From: Nevskia sp035651715
Lineage (GTDB): Bacteria > Pseudomonadota > Gammaproteobacteria > Nevskiales > Nevskiaceae
Reading direction: 5' to 3'
NCBI GenBank assembly: GCA_035651715.1
Contig: DASRFD010000014.1
Span: 9,252-73,251, forward strand
Length of the DNA: 64,000 nt
Notes under the pieces: generated by a model
What the model saw: only the letters and a program-made list of their open reading frames with translations
Database searches by the model: none
What the model was told of the DNA's origin: nothing
Program-made: the position numbers and the translations under genes
Shown: positions 40,215-48,752 of the stretch, one piece after another
Position numbering within the stretch: position 1 is the first letter of the stretch
Layout: the number at the start of each line of letters is the position of its first letter

Positions 40215-41804
40215 ATGTACGACGGAGTCGCCATCGGCGACCGCTCGCTGGACGAGGATGCGGCCCGCGCCGCCCGCCGCCGCGCCGGGCTGGGCTTCTG
40301 GGCCATGGCCCTGGGCAGCTTCATGGCGATCCTCGACATCCAGATCGTCGCCAGCTCGATCAACGAGATCCGCGCCGGCCTGTCGGCCAGCGTCGACGAG
40401 ATCCAGTGGGTGCAGACCTCGTACCTGATCGCCGAGGTCATCGCCATTCCGCTGTCCGGCTACCTGGCGCGGATGCTGTCGACGCGCATCTACTTCGTGC
40501 TCTGCGCGGTCGGCTTCACGCTTTCCAGCCTGGCCTGCGCCGGCGCCTGGAGCCTGGGCTCGATGGTGGTGTTCCGCGTGCTGCAGGGCCTGCTCGGCGG
40601 CGGCATGATTCCCACCGCCTTCGCCACCATGTTCATCCTGTTCCCGGACACCCGCAGCCGCGCCGTGCCGCAGGTGCTCACCGGCATGCTGACCATGACG
40701 GCGTCCTCGCTCGGCCCCAGCATCGGCGGCTACGTCACCGATGCGCTGTCCTGGCACTGGCTGTTCCTGCTCAACCTGGTGCCCGGCGTGATCTGCGGCT
40801 GGGCGGTGTGGAACTTCGTCGACATCGACCGGCCGCAGCCGCGCATGTTCCGGCAGTTCGACCTGTGGGGCCTGGTGTTCATGGCCATGTTCCTCGGCGG
40901 GCTGGAGTACACGCTCGACGACGGTCCGCGCCACGACTGGTTCAGCGAGGACAGCGTCGCCGTCTGCGCCATGATGGCCGCGGCGGGCGGCGCGTTGTTC
41001 TTCTGGCGCGCCTTCAGCGCCGCCCACCCGCTGGTCGACCTGCGCTCGTTCCGCAACCGCAACTTCGCCGTCACCTCGCTGGTCTCCACCGTGCTCGGCA
41101 TGGGCATGTTCACCCTGATCTACCTGACGCCGGTGTTCCTCGGCCAGGTGCGCGGCTACAACCCGCTGCAGATCGGCGAGGTGATGATGATCCAGGGCGG
41201 CACCATGTTCCTCAGCGCGCCGCTGGTGGGGCGGCTGCAGATGAAGTTCGACCCGCGCCTGGTGATCGGCCTCGGCCTGGTGCTGATCGGCATCGGCACC
41301 TGGATCAACGGCCAAGTCACCGCCGACTGGGGCATCGCGCAGTTCGCGCTGCCGCAGGCCCTGCGCGGCACCGGCTTCGTCTGCAGCTTCATTCCGCTCA
41401 CCGGCCTGGCGCTCGGCACCCTGCCGCCGAGCGACGTGCACAACGCCAGCGGCCTGTTCAATGTCACCCGCAACCTCGGCGGCGCGCTGGGCCTGGCGGT
41501 GATCACCACCCTGATCAACCAGCGCACCTGGCTGCACTGGCAGCAGCTGGCCGAGTCGACCCGCCTGAGCCGCGAGCCGGTGCGCGAGGCGCTGGGCAGC
41601 ATGCAGGCCCTGCTCGATCCGCAGCTCGGCGCCGCCAGCCAGGCCGGCAGCTTCGGCATGCTGGCGCAGCAGGCGCAGCTGCAGGCGGCGACCCTCACCT
41701 ACGGCGACATGTACCGGCTGCTGGCGGTGTGCGTGTTCGGGGCCATCCTGCTGCTGCCGCTGCTGGAGAAGCCGCGCGGCGGAGCCGCGCCGGCCGGCCA
41801 CTGA
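40215..41804 (+). CDS. emrB: EmrB-type DHA2 drug transporter (MFS, 14 TM)
   Basis: The 529-aa MFS pump carries the DHA2 feature LDIQIVASSINEI in the first helix and GGYVTDALSWHWLFLLNLVPG (motif C region). EmrB exports hydrophobic compounds such as uncouplers through EmrA-TolC. N terminus MYDGVAIGDRSLDEDA is soluble. Start ATG 40215 is close behind emrA. Confidence 0.94.
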   Translation: MYDGVAIGDRSLDEDAARAARRRAGLGFWAMALGSFMAILDIQIVASSINEIRAGLSASVDEIQWVQTSYLIAEVIAIPLSGYLARMLSTRIYFVLCAVGFTLSSLACAGAWSLGSMVVFRVLQGLLGGGMIPTAFATMFILFPDTRSRAVPQVLTGMLTMTASSLGPSIGGYVTDALSWHWLFLLNLVPGVICGWAVWNFVDIDRPQPRMFRQFDLWGLVFMAMFLGGLEYTLDDGPRHDWFSEDSVAVCAMMAAAGGALFFWRAFSAAHPLVDLRSFRNRNFAVTSLVSTVLGMGMFTLIYLTPVFLGQVRGYNPLQIGEVMMIQGGTMFLSAPLVGRLQMKFDPRLVIGLGLVLIGIGTWINGQVTADWGIAQFALPQALRGTGFVCSFIPLTGLALGTLPPSDVHNASGLFNVTRNLGGALGLAVITTLINQRTWLHWQQLAESTRLSREPVREALGSMQALLDPQLGAASQAGSFGMLAQQAQLQAATLTYGDMYRLLAVCVFGAILLLPLLEKPRGGAAPAGH

Positions 41805-41882
41805 TGCCGCAGCGGCCAGCGCGGCGGCGGGTCCCGGGACCACAGTGAGAAGTCGCAGCGCCTTGCGCTAACATGCGACCGC

Positions 41883-42407
41883 ATGGACCTTCCCCCGGCA
41901 CTCCCCGCCAAGACCCCCGCCGACTCCGTCGTGCGCGAGCAGGTCTACATGGTGTTTCCCAACGACCTCAATTCCAACGACACCGTGTTCGGCGGCCTGA
42001 TCATGGCGCACATGGACCGGCTCGCCGCGGTGGTGGCGGACCGCCATGCCGGCGGCGTGACGGTGACGGTCAGCGTCGACGCGGTGCATTTCCTGTCGCC
42101 GGCGCGGCGCGGCGACGTGCTGGTGCTGCACGCGGCGGTGAACCGCGCCTGGCGCACCTCGATGGAAGTCGGCGTGAAGGTGGAGGCCGAGGCCATCGGC
42201 GGCGGTCCGCGCCGGCACATCCTGTCGGCCTACCTGACCTTCGTCGCCACCGACGACAACGGCCGCCCGCGCCCGGTGCCGCCGCTGAGCCCGCAGACGC
42301 CGGAGGACAAGCGGCGCTACATCGAGGCCGACCTGCGCCGCGCCAACCGCCTGCAGCACGCCGAGCAGCTCAAGGCCCTGCGCAGCGCGGAGGCCGCCGC
42401 GGGCTGA
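41883..42407 (+). CDS. Acyl-CoA thioesterase (YciA-like hotdog)
   Basis: The 174-aa protein has the 4HBT/BFIT hotdog pattern: PNDLNSNDTVFGGLIMAHMDRLAAVVA (substrate loop and helix with Asp), then TVSVDAVHFLSPARRGDVLVLHAAV. YciA-like enzymes hydrolyse acyl-CoA to CoA and fatty acid. The C-terminal tail is charged and helical. Monocistronic by spacing. Confidence 0.9.
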   Translation: MDLPPALPAKTPADSVVREQVYMVFPNDLNSNDTVFGGLIMAHMDRLAAVVADRHAGGVTVTVSVDAVHFLSPARRGDVLVLHAAVNRAWRTSMEVGVKVEAEAIGGGPRRHILSAYLTFVATDDNGRPRPVPPLSPQTPEDKRRYIEADLRRANRLQHAEQLKALRSAEAAAG

Positions 42408-42521
42408 CCCCGCCGCGGCGGACCGCGGGCTTCACCCCACGCCCGGCGGCGGTGCATGGCGATCTGTCATGCAAGTCCGGTTAAGATGCGGGACCATCGC
42501 GTACCGCCCAGGGGATTTTCG

Positions 42522-43619
42522 ATGCGCTCACAGGAAGTGAATCCGCCGCGTCGCCGCGGCCTGCGCCGCACCGTGCTGGGCGTCGCGCTGGCCGCCGCCG
42601 TGCCGGCCTACGCCGCCGCCGGCCTGCCGCAGGCCCAGGCCGCGGCCCAGGAGATCCAGCAGCAGACCCGGGCGGCGCTGGGCCGGATCGTCGGCCAGTC
42701 CGGCGTCGCGCTTGGCGCCGCCGCGCAGCGGACCTTCGGCAATCTCCCCACGGCGCTGCGCGACGCCAATCCCGCCGCGGTCAATCCGACCAGCGGCACG
42801 GTCAGCATCAGCGGCAGCATCGCCTGGCAGAACCAGCAGCGGACCTACATCCTGATCCGGCCGCAGACCGCCATCGCCAACGCCCCGGCGCTGCTGCTGC
42901 TGCACGCCCACGGCATGAGCTCCGCCGGCATGGCCAACCTGGCGCAGGCCGGCCGGCTGGCGCGCGACTACGGCGTCTATGTCTACCTGCCGCAGGCGGT
43001 GCTCGGCGCCTGGAACGACAATCCCGCGTCCCTGCTCGACCTCACCGACGACGTCGGCTTCCTCTCCGCCCTGGCCGACCACGCCGTGGCGGCCGACGGC
43101 GTCGACCGGCGCCGGGTCTATGCCGCCGGCTACTCCGGCGGTGGCTTCATGGCCGAGCGCCTGGCCTGCGAGGCCTCGTCCCGGTTCGCCGGCTTCGTCG
43201 CGGTGGCGGCGACCCTGCGCAACAGCCAGATGAGCCGCTGCGCCATCGGCCACGGCCTGGCCGCGGCCTTCATCGACGGCACCGCCGATGCGATCGTGCC
43301 CTACAACGGCGAGATCTCCCTGCAGCCGGCCGCGGCCAGCGCCGCGTTCTGGGCCGGCAAGAACGCCTGCGATGCCGGCCAGGTCGGCACCGTGGCCCTG
43401 CCGGGCAAGGTCAGCGACGGCACCAGCATCGCCGTCAGCAGCTTCACCGCCTGCCCGGCGGGGAGCGCCGTGAGCCTCTACACCGTCAACGGCGGCGGCC
43501 ACACCTGGCCTGGCAACCCGTCCTCGGCCTACACCAACCTCTACCTGGGCAAGACCAGCCAGAACCTCGACGCCACGCTCGCGCTGTGGCAGTTCCTGGC
43601 GCCGTATTCGCTGCCCTGA
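42522..43619 (+). CDS. Secreted PHB-depolymerase-type esterase (LpqC-like)
   Basis: The 365-aa precursor has a signal peptide (RRRGLRRTVLGVALAAAVPAYAAA), then about 60 residues of helical Gln/Ala-rich sequence, and an alpha/beta-hydrolase domain: nucleophile elbow GYSGGGF, Asp in DGTADAIVPY, His in GGGHTWPG. This is the PHB-esterase/feruloyl-esterase-like family that cleaves polyester or aryl-ester substrates outside the cell. The ATG at 42522 has AGGGGA upstream. A strong terminator follows. Confidence 0.85.
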   Translation: MRSQEVNPPRRRGLRRTVLGVALAAAVPAYAAAGLPQAQAAAQEIQQQTRAALGRIVGQSGVALGAAAQRTFGNLPTALRDANPAAVNPTSGTVSISGSIAWQNQQRTYILIRPQTAIANAPALLLLHAHGMSSAGMANLAQAGRLARDYGVYVYLPQAVLGAWNDNPASLLDLTDDVGFLSALADHAVAADGVDRRRVYAAGYSGGGFMAERLACEASSRFAGFVAVAATLRNSQMSRCAIGHGLAAAFIDGTADAIVPYNGEISLQPAAASAAFWAGKNACDAGQVGTVALPGKVSDGTSIAVSSFTACPAGSAVSLYTVNGGGHTWPGNPSSAYTNLYLGKTSQNLDATLALWQFLAPYSLP

Positions 43620-43692
43620 CGGAGCGCCGGGGGCCGGCCTTCGGGCCGGTACGGCTGCTGCGGTACTGAAGGGCGGCCCGCGCAGCGCAAAC

Positions 43693-43722
43693 AAAAAGGC
43701 CGATCCTGCGATCGGCCTTTTT
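43693..43722. terminator. Bidirectional intrinsic terminator
   Basis: AAAAAGGCCGATC / GATCGGCCTTTTT form a perfect 13-bp stem with a CTGC loop. It lies between the convergent ends of the esterase and the fatty acyl-CoA reductase and works in both directions. Confidence 0.92.
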
Positions 43723-43772
43723 GCGGTGCTGCCGGTTTCCGCGTCCGGGCATGCTGGCCGGACGCCCGGTTC

Positions 43773-45767
43773 CTACCAGTGCTCGCCCTTGAACACGTTG
43801 GCGAACACCACCTGTTCCAGGGTCGGCTTGGGCGGCGGCGCGTCCTTGTCCTTGGCACCCTTGGCCGCGGCGGAGGACGGGAACAGCTGGAAGCCCTTGG
43901 ACAGGATGTAGTCGTTGACCTTGGGCCACAGCGCGTAGGACACCGAGGCGGCGGTGCCCAGGGTGGTGGCGATGCTCTTCGGCCGCTCCAGGATCGCCTT
44001 GATCACGGTGTCGGCGGCGTCGTCCGGCGACCAGGTCGGGATGTAGCTGTAGATCTTGGTCGGGGCGATCATCGGCGTGCGCACCAGCGGCATGTAGATC
44101 GCCGTGGTGTGGATGTTCTTGGCCTTGATCTCGGCGGACAGGCAGCGGGTGAAGGCGTCCAGCGCGGCCTTGCTCGCCACGTAGGCGGAGAAGCGCGCGG
44201 CGTTGGCCAGCACGCCGATCGAGCTGATGTTGATGATGTGGCCGCTCTTGCGGTGCGCCATGCTCGGCAGCAGCGCCATGATCAGCCGCACCGCGCCGAA
44301 GTAGTTCAGCTGCATGGTGCGCTCGAAGTCGTGGAAGCGGTCCTGCGACTCCGCCACCGCGCGGCGGATCGAGCGGCCGGCGTTGTTGATCAGGATGTCG
44401 ACGTGGCCGAAGTCCTTCAGCACCGCCGCCGCCATGGCGTCGATCGCCTCCATGCTGTTGAGGTCGCAGGGATAGACGAAGGCTTCGCCGCCGATGGTCT
44501 CGATGATCTTCTGCGTCTCGTCGAGCTTCTCCTTGGTGCGCGCCACCAGGATCACCTTGGCGCCGGCCGCGGCCAGCTTCTTGGCGGTGGTGAAGCCGAT
44601 GCCGGAGGAGGCGCCGGTGATCAGCACCACCTTGCCGGCGAGGCGCCGCACCAGCTTGGGCGAGGCCTTGTAGTCGAGGTTGAGGAACTGGTCCCAGTAG
44701 TTCCACAACACCGTGGCGTAGTCGGCGATGTCCGGGCACTTGATGTGGGTGCCGCGCAGCGCGGCGCGCGCGTTCTTGTCGTCGAACACGGCGCGGTTGG
44801 TGGCGTAGCCCAGCACCGACAGCGGCACGCCGATGCTCTTGGACAGCTGCTTCTTGACGCTCTCCGGCACGGCGTTGCCGATGCGGCCGGTGATGCCGCG
44901 CAGCGCGCCCGGCAGGGCCGGCACCTCCAGCTTCTTGGCGAACTCGGGGCCGTGGGCGGCGGCGAGGAAGGCGCCGAGCAGTTCGCCGACGGTCGGCGAG
45001 TGCGACTGGATCAGGCAGAAGCACTCGCCGTCCAGGCCGTCCTTGTGGGCGATGGCGTCCATCGCGGCGGCGACGTAGTCCACCGGCACGATCGGCACGC
45101 GGCCGCCCTCGATGCCGAGCAGCGGCACCCACTTGGGCAGGCGGTAGCTGATCTTCTGGATCGCCTTGAAGAAGTAGTAGGGGCCGTCGATCTTGTCGAT
45201 CTCGCCGGTCTGCGAGGAGCCGACCACCGCGCCGGGGCGGTAGATGCGGAACGGCACGCGCGACTCCTCGCGCACGATCTTTTCGGCCTGGAACTTGGTG
45301 CGGTAATAGGGGTGCTTGACGCTCTGCCCCTCGTCGAACATGTCCTCGGTGAACTTGCCGACGAAGTCGCCGCCGGCCACCGCCACCGAGCTCATGTGGT
45401 GCAGGCGGACCTTGCCGCCCAGCTCGTTGACGAAGTCGACGACGTTGCGCGTCCCCTCGGTGTTGACGCGGTCGGCGGTGGCGTCGTCCATGTTCATGTC
45501 ATAGACGGCGGCGAGGTGGAAGAAGTGGTCGATCTTGCCCTTGAGCTTCTTGGCCTCGGCGGGATCGATCAGGCCCGGCGTGGTGATGTCGCCGTAAACC
45601 GGGATCAGCTTGTCGCCGTTGTCGCCGACCCGCTCCACCAGCGCGTCGAATTTCTCCTGGGACGATTCGCGCACCAGGATGTAGACCTTGGCGTCCTCGT
45701 GCGCGGCGAGGCGGTCGACCAGGAAGCGCCCGATGAAACCGGTGGCGCCGGTGACGAAGTAATTCAT
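43773..45767 (-). CDS. Fatty acyl-CoA reductase, Maqu_2507-type tandem SDR protein
   Basis: The 664-aa protein contains two SDR domains. Domain 1 (residues 1-360) has TGATGFIG (7-14) and Y154-x3-K158. Domain 2 (380-640) has TGASSGIG (384-391), NNAG (461-464) and Y529-x3-K533. Order, length and many local segments (FHLAAVYDMN, RTMQLNYFGAVRLIM, MPLVRTPMIAPTKIY) match the Marinobacter fatty acyl-CoA reductase Maqu_2507, which makes fatty alcohol for wax esters. Start ATG 45767 has AGGAG upstream. Whether a wax-ester synthase exists lies outside this window. Confidence 0.88.
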   Translation of the reverse strand: MNYFVTGATGFIGRFLVDRLAAHEDAKVYILVRESSQEKFDALVERVGDNGDKLIPVYGDITTPGLIDPAEAKKLKGKIDHFFHLAAVYDMNMDDATADRVNTEGTRNVVDFVNELGGKVRLHHMSSVAVAGGDFVGKFTEDMFDEGQSVKHPYYRTKFQAEKIVREESRVPFRIYRPGAVVGSSQTGEIDKIDGPYYFFKAIQKISYRLPKWVPLLGIEGGRVPIVPVDYVAAAMDAIAHKDGLDGECFCLIQSHSPTVGELLGAFLAAAHGPEFAKKLEVPALPGALRGITGRIGNAVPESVKKQLSKSIGVPLSVLGYATNRAVFDDKNARAALRGTHIKCPDIADYATVLWNYWDQFLNLDYKASPKLVRRLAGKVVLITGASSGIGFTTAKKLAAAGAKVILVARTKEKLDETQKIIETIGGEAFVYPCDLNSMEAIDAMAAAVLKDFGHVDILINNAGRSIRRAVAESQDRFHDFERTMQLNYFGAVRLIMALLPSMAHRKSGHIINISSIGVLANAARFSAYVASKAALDAFTRCLSAEIKAKNIHTTAIYMPLVRTPMIAPTKIYSYIPTWSPDDAADTVIKAILERPKSIATTLGTAASVSYALWPKVNDYILSKGFQLFPSSAAAKGAKDKDAPPPKPTLEQVVFANVFKGEHW

Positions 45768-45949
45768 TTTATGTGCTCCTAGGCCCAGACTTTCTTGGTT
45801 TTCAAGCGCCTGCCGGCGGAACCGGCAGCCCTTCTCGCCCCAACAAGCTAGCACATCCGGGCGAAAACGCAGCCACCTGGGACGCTATGTCCCAGGGGAT
45901 CGGTCTGGTTGCCTGCCCCGGGCAAGCACGGCCCCGGGCAGGGCCTGGC

Positions 45950-46771
45950 TCAATGGCCCTTGAAGTCGTCCATGGTGTTGTAGACGCCGAAGATGTGGCG
46001 GGCGATCCAGTCGAACACCCGCAGCGGCAGCAGCCCCTTGAGGGCGCTGGAGAAATACACCGTCCAGGGCAGGACCAGGCGGGCGCGGCCGGCCTTCATC
46101 GCCTTCCAGACCCGGGTGGTGACGTATTCCGGGGTCATGATGGGCGTGAACAGCATGGTCCTGGCGCCTTCGAACATGCCGGTGGAGATGTAGGTCGGGT
46201 TGACCGTGGTGACCTTGACGTGGTCGTGCCCCGCCTGCTCCAGCTCCAGCCGCACCGAGTCGCTCCAGCCGGTGCAGCTCCACTTGCTGGCGCAGTAGAC
46301 GCTCATCTTCGGGTTGGAGATCAGGCCGGCGGCGGAGGCGATGTTGACCAGGCGCTGCTCCTGGCCGCGCCGGGCGATCATCGCCGGCAGGAATTCGCGC
46401 GCGATGTACATCGGCGCCATCGCGTTGATGTTCATGGTGAAGGCGATGTCCTTCAGCGGGTCGTGCTCCCAGAAGTACTTGCCGCGGATCACGCCGGCGT
46501 TGTTGAACACCACGTCCGGGTCGCCGACCGTTTCGCGCAGCACCCGCGCGCCTTCCGTGATCGCGTCCAGCCGGGCCACGTCCACCACCTGGGCGTGGAC
46601 GTGACCGCCGGCGGCGCGCAGCTCGGCCGCGGTCTTTTCCAGCTCGGCGGCATTGATGTCCCACAGGGCGACCGCCGCGGCGCCTTCCTGCACCGCCAGC
46701 CGGGCGTAGATCCGGCCCATGCCCATGGCGGCTCCGGTGATGAGGACTTTCTTGCCGGCCACGCTCTGCAT
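45950..46771 (-). CDS. SDR-family oxidoreductase
   Basis: Classical SDR, 273 aa: TGAAMGMGR cofactor loop, NNAG, active-site serine in NIASAAG, and YCASK. The C-terminal part (SSALKGLLPLRVFDWIARHIFGVYNTMDDFKGH) is hydrophobic, as in membrane-associated acyl-chain SDRs. The ATG at 46771 has AGGAG 9 nt upstream; an earlier ATG would add 15 residues. It lies behind the fatty acyl-CoA reductase, suggesting fatty alcohol or aldehyde metabolism. Substrate is unproven. Confidence 0.9.
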   Translation of the reverse strand: MQSVAGKKVLITGAAMGMGRIYARLAVQEGAAAVALWDINAAELEKTAAELRAAGGHVHAQVVDVARLDAITEGARVLRETVGDPDVVFNNAGVIRGKYFWEHDPLKDIAFTMNINAMAPMYIAREFLPAMIARRGQEQRLVNIASAAGLISNPKMSVYCASKWSCTGWSDSVRLELEQAGHDHVKVTTVNPTYISTGMFEGARTMLFTPIMTPEYVTTRVWKAMKAGRARLVLPWTVYFSSALKGLLPLRVFDWIARHIFGVYNTMDDFKGH

Positions 46772-46860
46772 CGCTATCGCTCCTGCGGAATAGGCGTCGG
46801 AGTATAGGTGCGCCATCGCGGCGGGAGACTGGCCGTGGAGACAACGGCATGGACTGTTTG

Positions 46861-46975
46861 CCTCTCCCCCCGGGAGAGGCCGCCGTGCAGCGGCGGGTGA
46901 GGGGCGCGCTGTCGGAACGCGATACCGCTGGCTCAAGGGCGCCCTCACCCCAACCCCTCTCCCGGGGGAGAGGGG
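46861..46975. repeat. REP-like inverted repeat cluster
   Basis: Three self-complementary pieces nest in 115 bp: CCTCTCCC/GGGAGAGG (46861-46879), GGGTGAGGG (46895-46903) pairing with CCCTCACCC (46942-46950), and CCCCTCTCCC/GGGAGAGGGG (46954-46975). The arrangement resembles dispersed intergenic repeats of proteobacteria. It overlaps no gene. Confidence 0.65.
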
Positions 46976-47458
46976 CTACACGGCAGGCGGCGCATAATCC
47001 TCGACGAACCCCGCCGGCAGCTGCGTCCGCAACGCGGCGCGCCGCTGCTCAAACTCCGCCGCCGTATACGGCCGCGCCGGCAGCTTTCCCCACACCGGCG
47101 CCGGCCAGGCCGGGTCGCCCGCATGACGCACGATGTGGTGCAGATGCAGCTGCGGCACCATGTTGCCCAGCGCCGCGACGTTGAGCTTGTCGCCGCGGAA
47201 CGCGGCCATCAAGGCGCGGCCCAGCGCCACCGATTCGCGCAGCAGCAGCGCCTGGCCGGCTTGGTCCAGCTCGTAGATCTCGCGCAGGTTCTCGCGCTGC
47301 GGCACCAGGATGCACCAGGGGTACTGCGCGTCGTTCATCAGCAGGAGCACGCTCAGCTCGAAGCGGCCGAGCCGGTGGCAGTCCCTGGCCAGCTGCGGGT
47401 GCAGGGAGAAGGTCACGGAAGCGGCGCGAGCAGCGTGGAAGGGCCCGATGCATCGCAT
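46976..47458 (-). CDS. HIT-family protein
   Basis: The 160-aa product has the HIT-type motif MVPQLHLHHIVR (H-x-H-H), preceded by NDAQYPWCILVPQRENLREI. HIT hydrolases cleave nucleotidyl bonds such as AppppA or aminoacyl-adenylates. The family usually begins TFSLHPQLARDC, so GTG at 47416 is an alternative start. ATG at 47458 is listed as the upper bound. No ribosome site decides between them. Confidence 0.88.
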   Translation of the reverse strand: MRCIGPFHAARAASVTFSLHPQLARDCHRLGRFELSVLLLMNDAQYPWCILVPQRENLREIYELDQAGQALLLRESVALGRALMAAFRGDKLNVAALGNMVPQLHLHHIVRHAGDPAWPAPVWGKLPARPYTAAEFEQRRAALRTQLPAGFVEDYAPPAV

Positions 47459-47538
47459 GGGGATCCCGGCGTCGCGAGTCGGCGCAGGCATGAGACTTGA
47501 TCATCCCTCCCCAAGGACGAGGCCGGAGGTCTCATGCC

Positions 47539-47988
47539 TCAGGCCTTCCTGCCTTCGCTGAGCTTCACCACCGCCATGGTCAGGCGCGAGATGCAGACCA
47601 GCTTGTGCTGCTCGTCCTCGATGCGGATCTCCCACACCTGGGTGGCGCGGCCGATGTGCAGCGGCCGGGCGGTGCCGGTGACCAGCCCCTGGGTCGCGGC
47701 GCGCAGGTGATTGGCGTTGATCTCCAGGCCGACGCAGAACACTTCCTTCGGATCGGTGCAGAGGCTGGCGGCGATGCTGCCCAGCTCCTCGGCCAGCACG
47801 CAGGAGGCGCCGCCGTGCAGGCGGCCGTAGGGTTGTTTGGTGCGCCCGTCCACCGGCATGGTGCCGCGCAGGTAGTCCTCGCCGATCTCGGTGATGCGCA
47901 GGCCGATGTGGGCGCCGATGGTGTTGGGGGCGGGGAGGCGGGTGTCGTCGACCGGACCGACCGTGACGGCTTGTTTCCAGATGGCCAT
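47539..47988 (-). CDS. PaaI/YdiI-type hotdog thioesterase
   Basis: The 149-aa hotdog protein carries GRLHGGASCVLAEELGSIAA (helix with catalytic Glu), as in MenI/YdiI and PaaI. It may hydrolyse 1,4-dihydroxy-2-naphthoyl-CoA or other aryl/acyl-CoA. It starts at the ATG 47988 because the fold begins there. Confidence 0.9.
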   Translation of the reverse strand: MAIWKQAVTVGPVDDTRLPAPNTIGAHIGLRITEIGEDYLRGTMPVDGRTKQPYGRLHGGASCVLAEELGSIAASLCTDPKEVFCVGLEINANHLRAATQGLVTGTARPLHIGRATQVWEIRIEDEQHKLVCISRLTMAVVKLSEGRKA

Positions 47989-48089
47989 GTGGCGTTGCAG
48001 GCCCTTGATGGGATGGGAATTCCGGCCCAGTCTAACGCAAGCGTCACGGTGCTCCGCTACACTGCGCCCATTCAAACTCCGCCAGACCC

Positions 48090-48743
48090 ATGGCCCGCAC
48101 CGCCCTTATCGCCGGCAGCACCGGCCTGATCGGCCAGATCCTGCTGCAGAAGCTGCTGGACAGCCGCGATTACGACCGCGTCGTCGCCGTCACCCGCCGG
48201 CCCCTCGGCTTCAGCCACGCCAAGCTGGTCAACCCGGTCAGCGACTTCGAGCACCTCGGCGCCCTGCGCGAGCAGCTCGTTGCGGACGACGTCTTCTGCT
48301 GCCTCGGCACCACCACCAGAAAGGCCGGCGGCAAGGCCGGCCTGGAGCGGGTCGACTACCACATGGTGGTGGACCTGGCGCGCTCCGCCCGCGCCGCCGG
48401 CGCCGCGCAGTTCCTGGTGGTCTCGGCGGTCGGCGCCTCGCTGCGCTCGCCGGCGTTCTACTCGCGGGTCAAGGCGCGGATGGAGCGCAGCGTGGCCGAG
48501 GCCGGCTACCCCGCCGTGCACATCCTGCGGCCCTCGCTGCTGCTGGGCGAGCGCAACGAGGCGCGCCTGGCCGAGGACCTGGCGCAGCTGGCGGCCCCGC
48601 TGGTGAGCCCGCTGTTCGAAAACTTCGAGTTCCTGCTCAAGTATCGTCCGGTGGAGGCCGAGGACGTGGCCTCGGCGATGCTGGCGCTGGCGCTGCAGCC
48701 GTCCAGCGGCGTGCATATCCACCACTACCCGTTCCGGGGATAA
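48090..48743 (+). CDS. NAD(P)-binding Rossmann protein (HTATIP2/TIP30-like)
   Basis: The 217-aa protein has an extended-SDR start (ALIAGSTGLIGQILLQKLLDS), a VSAVGASLRSPAFYSRVKARME segment placing Y and K four apart, and an ILRPSLLLGERNE motif. It resembles the TIP30/YbjT-type atypical SDRs. Function unclear. It precedes an antiporter by 9 bp. Confidence 0.88.
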   Translation: MARTALIAGSTGLIGQILLQKLLDSRDYDRVVAVTRRPLGFSHAKLVNPVSDFEHLGALREQLVADDVFCCLGTTTRKAGGKAGLERVDYHMVVDLARSARAAGAAQFLVVSAVGASLRSPAFYSRVKARMERSVAEAGYPAVHILRPSLLLGERNEARLAEDLAQLAAPLVSPLFENFEFLLKYRPVEAEDVASAMLALALQPSSGVHIHHYPFRG

Positions 48744-48752
48744 GCCGAGCCC

